Assembly (NCBI GenBank): GCA_947373615.1
Contig: CANBYN010000098.1
Location: 1 to 6,819, forward strand
Direction: 5' to 3'
From: Burkholderiaceae bacterium
GTDB lineage: Bacteria; Pseudomonadota; Gammaproteobacteria; Burkholderiales; Burkholderiaceae
DNA length: 6,819 nt
The notes under the pieces were generated by a model. That model had not been told where the DNA came from and made no database searches. It was given only the letters and a program-made list of their open reading frames with translations. Shown piece after piece: positions 1 to 6,286 of this stretch (position 1 is the first letter of the stretch; every line of letters starts with the position of its first letter). A program made the translations under genes and the position numbers.

Positions 1-265
1 CAGATCCAATCCAACCTTCATTATCTAAGGTATTGATATGCTCGTTCGAGCAATAAAAGCGATTGTCATGAAGGATTGCATCCGGTTTCGGCAGATGCAC
101 TTTACAGTGATGACACTGAACCATCACTTCTGTCTTGATGCCTCTGGAATCCTTATTGGCATTAAGATTTGAGGTTTTTTGCTCATTTAATTTAGCCTGT
201 TTTTTACCGTTTAACCATAGGTAAAAAATACCAGCACCAACCAATAATAGAAGCCACTTAAACAA
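1..265 (-). CDS. PP0621-type small membrane-anchored CxxC protein (3' end beyond the window)
   Basis: This is the first 88 codons of a gene that leaves the window at its left edge. The most plausible start is TTG at 265-263, giving MFKWLLLLVGAG; no ATG occurs in this frame before residue 48, which is too late. Residues 4-18 are a hydrophobic segment that should be a membrane anchor, followed by a basic Lys/Asn/Gln-rich linker (19-45). A cysteine/histidine module follows: C51-H-H-C54, then Y71-C72-S-N-E-H76. This layout (N-terminal helix, linker, CxxC, then YCS..EH) is that of the PP0621 family, small proteins of unknown function; metal binding is an inference from the Cys/His pattern. It follows the CcsA-like gene with a 3 nt gap and in the same reading frame, so it is almost certainly cotranscribed and translationally coupled. 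Family recognition is from memory; a different start is possible. Confidence 0.75.
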   Translation of the reverse strand, partial: MFKWLLLLVGAGIFYLWLNGKKQAKLNEQKTSNLNANKDSRGIKTEVMVQCHHCKVHLPKPDAILHDNRFYCSNEHINTLDNEGWIGS

Positions 266-268
266 AGG

Positions 269-1117
269 TCATGCTCGCTGAAGAATGACTTCCAGTACAA
301 ATCGACTGCCTATGTAAGCTAGAAGTAAAGCAGTGTAGGCACTCAAGACCCAGCGTATCGCAGCTCTGCCACGCAGACCAACCCTCCATCTTGCAATCAG
401 AAGACCACCAAATAAAAACCAAGACACAAGTGCAAAAATGGTCTTGTGGTCAAAAACCAGTGGCTTACCAAATAAGGTTTGAGAAAACAACAATCCAGAG
501 AAAACCGTTAAGGTGAGAAGGGCAAATCCAACATAGAGCAAATTGAATAGGAGATTTTCCATCATCATTAATGGGGGAAGCTCTTCAAGCCAATTAGCGA
601 TCCGACTATTGGGTGCAATCGCTAGCTGACGATGTAACGCTCGATCTTGCACACTCATTAACATCGCATGCATCGCAGCCAAGCTTAAGAGGCCCACTGA
701 AACGGTTGCCACAATGAAATGTCCCTTAAACCAAGGATCCGAAACCGCCTGAGGAGATAACAAAGATCCCGGAAAGATCGTTGGTAGGATGGCATAAACC
801 ATCGCAAACAAAATCGCCATCCACCGTAGGCTTGAGATAGGCGTAAACCAAGATTGGAACCAATAAAAGGCTAAACCCACCCAGGCAATTAAAGAGAGAT
901 CTTGAGCAAAACCAAAAACAAAACCTTTTGGAGTAAAGACAGAATCATGAAGTTGAACCCCATGGATCAATAAAATCACCAAAATCGCCGCCTGAACCAG
1001 TCCAGAGAACAATGGGGATTCAGCCATTGCCTTTGTTCTAAAGCTCAAAACGAGCAAAAGAATCAAATAAAGTGCAGATGGCAGCCAACCGTAACTTGAG
1101 TAACTTAAAATATCCAT
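269..1117 (-). CDS. CcsA/YpjD-type cytochrome c assembly superfamily membrane protein
   Basis: A 282-residue integral inner-membrane protein with about eight hydrophobic helices (roughly 11-27, 38-54, 67-88, 97-115, 131-153, 187-211, 222-243, 255-277). The pattern matches the CcmC/CcsA superfamily (PF01578), and within it the shorter HemX/YpjD branch found beside ffh in many proteobacteria. Histidines in or near helices (H52, H57, H133, H150, H224) are candidate haem ligands, and the DHKTIFALVSW segment at 223-233 with the following GGLLIARW is typical. I see no tryptophan-rich WWD haem-handling motif of true CcsA/CcmC, so a direct role in haem export is unproven; YpjD-type proteins remain poorly defined. 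The start MDILSYSSYG is supported by the family-like N-terminus, although no clear Shine-Dalgarno precedes it. It diverges from ffh and is followed directly by the CxxC protein gene, its likely operon partner. Confidence 0.85.
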   Translation of the reverse strand: MDILSYSSYGWLPSALYLILLLVLSFRTKAMAESPLFSGLVQAAILVILLIHGVQLHDSVFTPKGFVFGFAQDLSLIAWVGLAFYWFQSWFTPISSLRWMAILFAMVYAILPTIFPGSLLSPQAVSDPWFKGHFIVATVSVGLLSLAAMHAMLMSVQDRALHRQLAIAPNSRIANWLEELPPLMMMENLLFNLLYVGFALLTLTVFSGLLFSQTLFGKPLVFDHKTIFALVSWFLFGGLLIARWRVGLRGRAAIRWVLSAYTALLLAYIGSRFVLEVILQRA

Positions 1118-1137
1118 CTGGAAAGTCTAATCGATAA

Positions 1138-2520
1138 ATGCTAGAAAACCTCACCGATCGTCTATCTCGCGTTGTTAAAACAATGCGGGGGCAAGCCCGC
1201 CTTACCGAAGCAAATACCGCAGAAATGTTGCGGGAGATCCGCTTGGCCTTACTTGAGGCTGACGTAGCACTCCCAGTCGTAAAGTCTTTACTAGAACAAA
1301 TTAAATTTAAAGCCCTTGGCGAAGAGGTGGTTGGCAGCCTAAGTCCAGGTCAAGCACTAGTAGGTGTAGTTCAGCGTGAACTGGCCCAAGTAATGACCGG
1401 TGATCCCCTTCAAAGTGGAGAGCTCAATTTAGCGACCCAACCACCGGCGGTCATCTTGATGGCTGGTTTACAAGGTGCAGGTAAAACCACCTCGGTTGGC
1501 AAGTTAGCCAAGTGGTTGCAAGAAAAAAAGAAAAAAAAGGTTCTCACGGTATCCTGTGACGTCTATCGTCCAGCTGCTATCGAGCAGTTAGAAACGGTAA
1601 CCAAGCAAGTTGGCGCTGAGTTTTTTCCAAGTAATATCAGTCAAAAACCAAATGACATCGCCCTTGCCGCCCTCGACTGGGCGCGCCGTCATTACTTTGA
1701 TGTTGTACTGGTCGATACCGCAGGTCGTTTAGGTATTGATGAAGCCCTTATGCAGGAAATCAAAACCTTGCATGCGAGCCTAAAGCCGATTGAAACTTTA
1801 TTTGTAGTTGACGCCATGCTAGGCCAAGATGCCGTCAATACTGCCAAAGCATTCCATGATGCCCTTCCACTGACCGGCGTCATCCTCACTAAGTTAGATG
1901 GTGACTCTCGAGGGGGTGCAGCACTTTCTGTGCGCCAAGTAACTGGGGTGCCTCTCAAGTTTATTGGTGTAGCAGAAAAAATGGATGGCCTGGAAGCTTT
2001 TGATGCCGAGCGCATGGCCAACCGGATTTTGGGTATGGGCGACATTCTGGCTTTGGTTGAACAAGCCCAGCAACACGTTGATGTCGCCAAAGCAGAAAAA
2101 TTAGCTAGCAAGATTTCCAAAGGCGGATTTGACCTTGAGGACTTTCGTGATCAGTTGATGCAAATGCAGAAAATGGGCGGCATGGCCAGCTTGATGGATA
2201 AATTACCAAGCCAGGTTGCGCAAGCAGCCTCCAAAGCCAACCTCAGCAACGCAGACAAGCAAACTACTCGCATGCGTGGAATTATTGACAGTATGACTCC
2301 ACGTGAACGCAGCAAACCTGAATTACTAAAAGCGAGTCGTAAGCGCCGCATTGCTGCTGGGGCTGGAGTTGAAGTTCAAGAAGTAAATCGTCTACTTGCT
2401 CAGTTTGATCAGATGCAAACCATGATGAAACAATTCAAAGGCGGGAAAATGGCGCGAACCATGGCCACCATGGCTGCAAAAGGAGCCGCCAAAGGTATTG
2501 GCGGACTCTTTAAAAAATAA
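1138..2520 (+). CDS. ffh: Signal recognition particle GTPase Ffh (SRP54)
   Basis: Ffh binds signal sequences of nascent membrane proteins and, with 4.5S RNA and the receptor FtsY, delivers ribosomes to the SecYEG translocon. All 460 residues look intact and the length is normal for bacterial Ffh. N domain: about 1-90, including the ALLEADV motif (37-43). G domain: P-loop GLQGAGKTT (110-118), the SRP-specific DVYRPAAIEQL (141-151), DTAGR (193-197), TKLD (251-254). M domain: about 328-432, with methionine-rich helices (for example MQMQKMGGM at 341-349 and MQTMMKQF near 426-433) and the RNA-binding segment around SxxxPRERSKPELL and SRKRRIAAGAG (385-410). The C-terminus is a Met/Ala/Gly/Lys tail ending GGLFKK. 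A weak ribosome binding site GGAAAG (1120-1125) lies 12 nt before the ATG. The promoter must lie inside the divergent membrane gene, since only 20 bp separate the starts. Codons 129-134 carry two slippery A-AAA-AAG heptamers, reported separately. Confidence 0.98.
   Translation: MLENLTDRLSRVVKTMRGQARLTEANTAEMLREIRLALLEADVALPVVKSLLEQIKFKALGEEVVGSLSPGQALVGVVQRELAQVMTGDPLQSGELNLATQPPAVILMAGLQGAGKTTSVGKLAKWLQEKKKKKVLTVSCDVYRPAAIEQLETVTKQVGAEFFPSNISQKPNDIALAALDWARRHYFDVVLVDTAGRLGIDEALMQEIKTLHASLKPIETLFVVDAMLGQDAVNTAKAFHDALPLTGVILTKLDGDSRGGAALSVRQVTGVPLKFIGVAEKMDGLEAFDAERMANRILGMGDILALVEQAQQHVDVAKAEKLASKISKGGFDLEDFRDQLMQMQKMGGMASLMDKLPSQVAQAASKANLSNADKQTTRMRGIIDSMTPRERSKPELLKASRKRRIAAGAGVEVQEVNRLLAQFDQMQTMMKQFKGGKMARTMATMAAKGAAKGIGGLFKK
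1524..1539 (+). other. Tandem A-AAA-AAG slippery heptamers within ffh
   Basis: Runs of seven A (1523-1529) and eight A (1531-1538), each followed by G, encode consecutive lysines. In the ffh frame both end as A-AAA-AAG (1524-1530 and 1533-1539), the heptamer that drives -1 frameshifting in E. coli dnaX. In the -1 frame after the second heptamer, six codons (GSHGIL) lead to TGA at 1557-1559, giving a predicted product of about 140 residues with the N domain and P-loop only. A hairpin (stem 1572-1578 with 1583-1589, one G-U pair) lies about 32 nt downstream, farther than is usual for a stimulator, and no strong upstream Shine-Dalgarno is seen. The motif is directly visible; whether it is used is unknown. 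Confidence 0.35.
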
Positions 2521-2547
2521 TCCAAGAAAAGTTAAAGTCTTTACAGC
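2521..2547. other. Convergent ffh/proS gap without an evident terminator
   Basis: Only 27 bp separate the ffh and proS stop codons. A 6 bp hairpin (TAAGCA 2549-2554, loop ATCGAC, TGCTTA 2561-2566) overlaps the last proS codons, but it is AT-rich and lacks a following T-run on the plus strand; on the minus strand only a short CTTTT follows some distance away. I do not call it an intrinsic terminator. Confidence 0.4.
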
Positions 2548-4290
2548 TTAAGCAATCGACTGCTTAGCAGCTTGGACTGCAGCAATTACTTTTTCTTTGA
2601 TTTGATCTAGTGGAATATTTTGGGATTCTCCATCCACGCGACCTTTAAATTCTACTTGAGAGTCTGCTAAACCCCGGTCACCAACCACCACACGAAATGG
2701 TGTGCCAATCAACTCCCAGTCTGCAAACATCGCGCCCGGACGCTCATTTCGATCATCCAAGATTACATCAATACCAGCTGCAAGTAAGTCGTCATGCAAT
2801 TGATCGCACGTCACTTTAACTAGTTCAGATTTTTCGTAACCCATTGGACAAATGACAACCTCAAATGGTGCCATCGAAATCGGCCAAATAATGCCGCGCT
2901 CGTCATGACCTTGCTCTATGGCGGCACCCAGCAAACGAGTAACGCCAATGCCATAACAACCCATGACCATTGGTTGCGCTTTACCTTGTTGATCCAAATA
3001 AGTGCATCCCATCGCCTCAGAGTAACGTGTTCCCAATTGGAAAACGTGACCCACTTCAATGCCGCGGCAGATATCAACCACACCTTTACCATCGGGAGAT
3101 GGATCACCAATCACTGCATTGCGAATATCCAATACCAAAGGCTCTGGCAAATCACGAACCCAATTCACACCGGTCAAATGGTTGCCTGCGTCATTAGCAC
3201 CGCATACAAAGTCAGACATATTGGCAACAGTGCGATCAGCAACAACAGTAACGTCAGCACTCACCCCCACCGGACCTAAATAACCCGCAGGCGCATTACA
3301 CGCTTGCTTAATCTCTACTTCATTTGCAAAGCGAGACTCTGCCATACCAGGAATCTTGCTTGCCTTAACTTCATTAAGCTCATGATCACCGCGCACCAGC
3401 AGCATAAAGAGCCTAGGTGTCCCTACTTCTTGGTCAACGGCAAACAGCAAAGACTTCACAGTTTTTTCCAACGGGATATTCAAAAGCGTTGCAACGTCTG
3501 CACAATTTGTTGTATCCGGCGTTGGTACTTTAGACATTGCAGAAGATGCATCGGCACGACTAGCTAATAAAGAGAGTGACTCAGCCGCTTCAAGATTCGC
3601 CGCATAATCGGAATTAGGGCAATACACAATGGCATCTTCACCGGTGTCGGCAATCACATGGAACTCTTGGCTTCCAGAGCCCCCAATCGCACCATTATCT
3701 GCAGTTACTGCACGGAACTTGAGACCCATACGCTTAAAGATACGGGTGTAAGCATCAAACATAATTTGATAAGACTTTTTTAGACCTTCGGTATCGCGAT
3801 CAAAGGAGTACGCATCCTTCATACTGAACTCGCGACCGCGCATGATGCCAAAACGTGGGCGGCGCTCATCACGGAACTTAGTCTGAATCTGGTAAAAATT
3901 CACTGGCAATTGTTTGTAACTCTTGATCTCATTGCGCGCCAAGTCAGTCACCACCTCTTCAGAAGTTGGCTGAATTAAAAAATCACGATCATGGCGATCT
4001 TTAATACGGAGCAATTCAGGACCCATCTTTTCCCAACGACCAGTCTCTTGCCATAACTCAGCAGGCTGAATCATTGGCATTAGCAATTCAATTGCACCCG
4101 CTCGATTCATTTCTTCGCGAATAATATTTTCAACCTTGCGGATAACTTTCAAACCTAGAGGCAAATAGTTATAAACGCCAGCACTAAGCTTGCGAATTAA
4201 ACCAGCGCGCACCATGAGTTTGTGCGAAACCACCTCAGCGTCGGATGGGGCTTCTTTTAGTGTGGCGAGAAATGATTGTGATGCTTTCAT
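2548..4290 (-). CDS. proS: Prolyl-tRNA synthetase, bacterial type with editing domain
   Basis: A class II aminoacyl-tRNA synthetase that charges tRNA-Pro with proline in the cytoplasm. At 580 residues it is the normal size of the bacterial ProRS that carries an insertion (INS) editing domain. Visible elements: the N-terminal MKASQSFLATLKEAP and the motif 1 region ending GAIELLMP (65-72); PTSEE (108-112); motif 2 FRDERRPRFG (139-148) with GREFSMKDAYSF behind it; GSGSQEFHV (204-212); the INS domain at about 224-407, with K279 and H371 corresponding to editing-pocket residues K279 and H369 known from the E. coli enzyme; and motif 3 MGCYGIGVTRLL (443-454). The anticodon-binding domain covers about 475-570. 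The INS domain predicts hydrolysis of mischarged Ala-tRNA-Pro. The ATG start matches the family N-terminus, although no Shine-Dalgarno is evident. It is convergent with ffh and divergent from rppH. The frame is complete. Confidence 0.98.
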   Translation of the reverse strand: MKASQSFLATLKEAPSDAEVVSHKLMVRAGLIRKLSAGVYNYLPLGLKVIRKVENIIREEMNRAGAIELLMPMIQPAELWQETGRWEKMGPELLRIKDRHDRDFLIQPTSEEVVTDLARNEIKSYKQLPVNFYQIQTKFRDERRPRFGIMRGREFSMKDAYSFDRDTEGLKKSYQIMFDAYTRIFKRMGLKFRAVTADNGAIGGSGSQEFHVIADTGEDAIVYCPNSDYAANLEAAESLSLLASRADASSAMSKVPTPDTTNCADVATLLNIPLEKTVKSLLFAVDQEVGTPRLFMLLVRGDHELNEVKASKIPGMAESRFANEVEIKQACNAPAGYLGPVGVSADVTVVADRTVANMSDFVCGANDAGNHLTGVNWVRDLPEPLVLDIRNAVIGDPSPDGKGVVDICRGIEVGHVFQLGTRYSEAMGCTYLDQQGKAQPMVMGCYGIGVTRLLGAAIEQGHDERGIIWPISMAPFEVVICPMGYEKSELVKVTCDQLHDDLLAAGIDVILDDRNERPGAMFADWELIGTPFRVVVGDRGLADSQVEFKGRVDGESQNIPLDQIKEKVIAAVQAAKQSIA

Positions 4291-4303
4291 GTATGGATAT
4301 AAT
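4276..4303 (+). promoter_or_regulatory. Candidate sigma-70 promoter for rppH and the lipoprotein gene
   Basis: A perfect -10 box TATAAT lies at 4298-4303, with TTGTGA (4 of 6 matches to TTGACA) at 4276-4281 and a 16 bp spacer. Transcription would start near 4310, leaving a leader of about 29 nt before the rppH ATG. The -35 box lies inside the 5' end of divergent proS, as the compact layout requires. Inferred from sequence only. Confidence 0.55.
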
Positions 4304-4316
4304 CAAATCATTGATT
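4301..4316. repeat. Inverted repeat AATCAA-ATCA-TTGATT in the proS/rppH divergent region
   Basis: Two perfect 6 bp arms (4301-4306 and 4311-4316) are separated by 4 bp. The repeat overlaps the last bases of the TATAAT box and the expected rppH start of transcription, and would also lie in the proS leader or promoter zone. That is a good position for an operator, but the arms are short and AT-rich, so chance is a serious alternative. Confidence 0.3.
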
Positions 4317-4325
4317 TTAAAGGAT

Positions 4326-4331
4326 TTGAGG
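4326..4331 (+). promoter_or_regulatory. Ribosome binding site of rppH
   Basis: TTGAGG, containing the Shine-Dalgarno core GAGG (4328-4331), ends 7 nt before the ATG at 4339. It is among the clearest ribosome binding sites in the window and supports this start, which also gives the family N-terminus MLDREGYRPNVG. Confidence 0.6.
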
Positions 4332-4338
4332 CACGATC

Positions 4339-4938
4339 ATGCTTGACCGTGAAGGGTATCGCCCCAATGTCGGCATTGTCCTCCTCAATGCTCGTAACGA
4401 AGTTTTCTGGGGAAAACGCGTAGGGCAGCATTCGTGGCAGTTCCCGCAGGGTGGGATTCAGCATGGTGAGAGCCCTGAGCAGGCCATGTACCGCGAATTG
4501 CATGAGGAGGTTGGCTTGCTGCCACAACATGTCCAAATTATTGGACGGACAAGGGATTGGCTACGCTATGACGTCCCTGAGGAATACTTGCGCCGCCAGA
4601 ATTCGGCGAGGGCTCATCGTGCTGCGTATCGCGGCCAAAAACAGATCTGGTTTTTATTGCGTTTAGTTGGTTTAGATAGCGATATTCAGCTGCGCGCTTC
4701 TGAGCACCCTGAATTTGATGCATGGCGCTGGGTTCCTTTTTGGATCCAATTAGATACGGTGATTGATTTCAAACGTGAAGTCTATCAATTGGCTCTTTCA
4801 GAGCTAGCCCACTATCTTTCTAGAGGTATACGCATGCAGCAACTTGCCTGGGGATCCCCTCTCGATTTAATTCAGTCCTTTTACAGCAGCACTGAAGACC
4901 AAGTTAAATCTTCTACAAAACCGGATAATCAAAAATGA
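4339..4938 (+). CDS. rppH: RNA pyrophosphohydrolase RppH (Nudix)
   Basis: RppH removes pyrophosphate from the 5' triphosphate or diphosphate end of mRNA, opening it to RNase E-dependent decay. The N-terminus GYRPNVGIVLLN (6-17) and GQHSWQFPQGGI (29-40) are hallmarks of this family. The Nudix box GX5EX7REUXEEXGU runs from G38 to L60, with R52, E53, E56 and E57 present; E53, E56 and E57 match the metal-binding glutamates of the E. coli enzyme at the same numbering. GQKQIWFLL (99-107) and PEFDAWRWVPFW (124-135) are further conserved blocks. At 199 residues it is longer than E. coli RppH (176), through a few extra residues around 85-98 and a polar, probably disordered tail (about 183-199), which is ordinary for betaproteobacteria as far as I recall. 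Its stop overlaps the start of the downstream lipoprotein gene as ATGA, so the two are likely translationally coupled. It probably uses the promoter at 4276-4303. Confidence 0.97.
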   Translation: MLDREGYRPNVGIVLLNARNEVFWGKRVGQHSWQFPQGGIQHGESPEQAMYRELHEEVGLLPQHVQIIGRTRDWLRYDVPEEYLRRQNSARAHRAAYRGQKQIWFLLRLVGLDSDIQLRASEHPEFDAWRWVPFWIQLDTVIDFKREVYQLALSELAHYLSRGIRMQQLAWGSPLDLIQSFYSSTEDQVKSSTKPDNQK

Positions 4939-5507
4939 ATGAGGCATTCCGTAAATTAAGCACCTTAGTAACCGGCCTAACTATTTTTAGTGCTTTAGCA
5001 GCTTGCGCAGGTGACCCAATAGAAAGTGGCTTAGATCCATTTGCGCCGAAGGTCTTTAAAGAAGGTAAGACTACCTTGCCTTTAAATCCACCCAACAAGT
5101 CCACCTTGCTGCCGTTTTACGTCTCGCAAGGCACCATTTTTAAATTTGCTGTAGATACCGACTCCATCTTGATTGGGGCGGATGGTGTTACACGCTATAC
5201 AGTAGTAATTACCAATCCAAGCGGGGGCCAACAAGTACAGTATGAAGGCATCCGCTGTGATTCCTATCAATGGCGCCTATATGGAAATTTTGAAAATAAT
5301 CGGTGGGTCGAAAACCCATTAAGCAGCTGGAGTGACATTAAAACGAAAGTAGTCAATCGCTATCAAGCAGCCTTGGCCACCGGGGCATTTTGTAATTTCA
5401 ATAACCAAGAAACAAACATTAAAACTATTCAAACCTCACTGAATCCCAATAGCTTTACGGGCGACACGAAACCAAGTAACTCTATGGGCGTAATAATCGG
5501 CTATTAA
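4935..5507 (+). CDS. CNP1-like family lipoprotein, function unknown
   Basis: A 190-residue predicted exported lipoprotein. Residues 1-23 form a signal peptide with basic R6 and K7, a hydrophobic core (11-22) and a lipobox LAAC ending at C24, the expected lipid-modified residue; A25 at the +2 position does not signal inner-membrane retention, so outer-membrane anchoring is likely by the Lol rule. The mature part matches the CNP1-like family (PF08750) as I remember it: the TRYTVVITNPSG region (86-97), YEGIRC (103-108), WRLYG (113-117) and the NRYQAAL...FC segment (141-153). C108 and C153 could form a disulfide in the periplasm. No enzymatic motif is visible and no function is assigned. The ATG at 4935 overlaps the rppH stop (ATGA), indicating translational coupling; only a weak GGA (4923-4925) lies upstream. 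The 3' end overlaps the end of convergent proB by 4 bp. Confidence 0.85.
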   Translation: MNEAFRKLSTLVTGLTIFSALAACAGDPIESGLDPFAPKVFKEGKTTLPLNPPNKSTLLPFYVSQGTIFKFAVDTDSILIGADGVTRYTVVITNPSGGQQVQYEGIRCDSYQWRLYGNFENNRWVENPLSSWSDIKTKVVNRYQAALATGAFCNFNNQETNIKTIQTSLNPNSFTGDTKPSNSMGVIIGY

Positions 5508-6286
5508 TCTGCAGAAAGGTATGTGCCAATCTGCTCACCCCTTAAGAGTCGGGTCAGAACATCCGCTTCACGGCCAGATGCAATTATGGTGTTGGCACTA
5601 GTTTGTGAGGCTACTTTAGCAGCTAATACCTTAGTCAACATGCCGCCCTTGCTTAATTCGCTTCCCGCACCTCCAGCCATCTGCTCAAGCGCTGGATCTC
5701 CAGCAGTTGCCCGACTTAGCAAGGTTGCACTTGAATCACGGCGAGGATCGGCAGTAAACAAACCACCTTGATCGGTCAAGATTACCAATAGGTCTGCATG
5801 AATTAAATTCGTGACCAAAGCAGCAAGGCTATCGTTATCGCCAAACTTAATTTCATCAGTCACAACAGTATCGTTCTCATTAATGATAGGAACGACACCT
5901 AGTTTTAATAAGGTATCTAAAGTTGCCTTAGCATTGGCGTTGCGCTCAGGATGAGCTAAGTCGGCATTCGTCAATAAAATCTGTGCGCTACGCAAATTAA
6001 AGCGGGCAAAACAACTTTCATACACCTGCACTAAACCCATTTGACCAACTGCGGCGGCGGCTTGAAGTTGATGGATATCCTGTGGACGCTTAACCCATCC
6101 CAAGCGTTGCATGCCTTCAGCAATCGCCCCCGAACTCACCATCAATACCTCATGTCCGGCCTTTAATAAGGCCGCCATTTGCTCTGCCCACATTGCAATT
6201 GCAGCATGATCTAACCCTTCGCCGTTATTGGTTACAAGGCTTGATCCTACTTTGACAACAATCCGTTTAGTTTGTTTGGCATTCAT
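5504..6286 (-). CDS. proB: Glutamate 5-kinase ProB, short form without PUA domain
   Basis: ProB phosphorylates L-glutamate to glutamyl 5-phosphate, the first and proline-inhibited step of proline synthesis. The amino acid kinase (AAK) fold is complete: VKVGSSLV (11-18) for phosphate binding, SSGAIAEGM (51-59), INENDTV (135-141) and KFGDNDSLAALV (147-158) for glutamate and feedback-site contacts, LTDQGGLFTADPR (170-182), and KGGMLTK (213-219) containing the active-site lysine. The usual GTGGM loop reads SKGGM here. The protein stops at residue 260 straight after the last AAK strand (GTYLSAD), whereas E. coli ProB (367 aa) continues into a C-terminal PUA domain. No PUA remnant is seen in any frame beyond the stop, where the convergent lipoprotein gene begins. 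Single-domain kinases of this type exist in other bacteria, so it should be active. It follows obgE by 26 nt and is probably cotranscribed. No clear Shine-Dalgarno precedes the ATG. Confidence 0.95.
   Translation of the reverse strand: MNAKQTKRIVVKVGSSLVTNNGEGLDHAAIAMWAEQMAALLKAGHEVLMVSSGAIAEGMQRLGWVKRPQDIHQLQAAAAVGQMGLVQVYESCFARFNLRSAQILLTNADLAHPERNANAKATLDTLLKLGVVPIINENDTVVTDEIKFGDNDSLAALVTNLIHADLLVILTDQGGLFTADPRRDSSATLLSRATAGDPALEQMAGGAGSELSKGGMLTKVLAAKVASQTSANTIIASGREADVLTRLLRGEQIGTYLSAD

Noticed and set aside
1033..1131. Possible ffh promoter boxes (TTGTTC 1033, TTGAGT 1096, TAAAAT 1106, TCTAAT 1126)
   Set aside because: No pair has a spacer of 15-19 bp with acceptable matches, and TCTAAT would place transcription start at the ATG, downstream of the weak ribosome binding site.
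1572..1589. Hairpin after the ffh slippery site as a frameshift stimulator
   Set aside because: It starts about 32 nt after the second heptamer, well beyond the usual 5-9 nt spacing, and it falls in codons for the conserved RPAAIEQL motif, which explains the sequence well enough.
1692..2120. 142-codon open frame on the minus strand opposite ffh
   Set aside because: It lies wholly inside the clear ffh coding sequence, and its Ser/Ala/Arg-rich translation looks like the antisense shadow of a conserved GTPase domain, with no domain or start signal.
2549..2566. Hairpin at the ffh/proS convergent end as a bidirectional terminator
   Set aside because: The stem is only 6 bp and AT-rich, overlaps proS codons, and has no adjacent T-run on the plus strand and only a distant short one on the minus strand.
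2905..3279. 124-codon plus-strand open frame, with further overlapping frames up to 3567, opposite proS
   Set aside because: They are antisense to the conserved proS editing domain, show no recognisable motif, ribosome binding site or promoter, and overlap one another in different frames.
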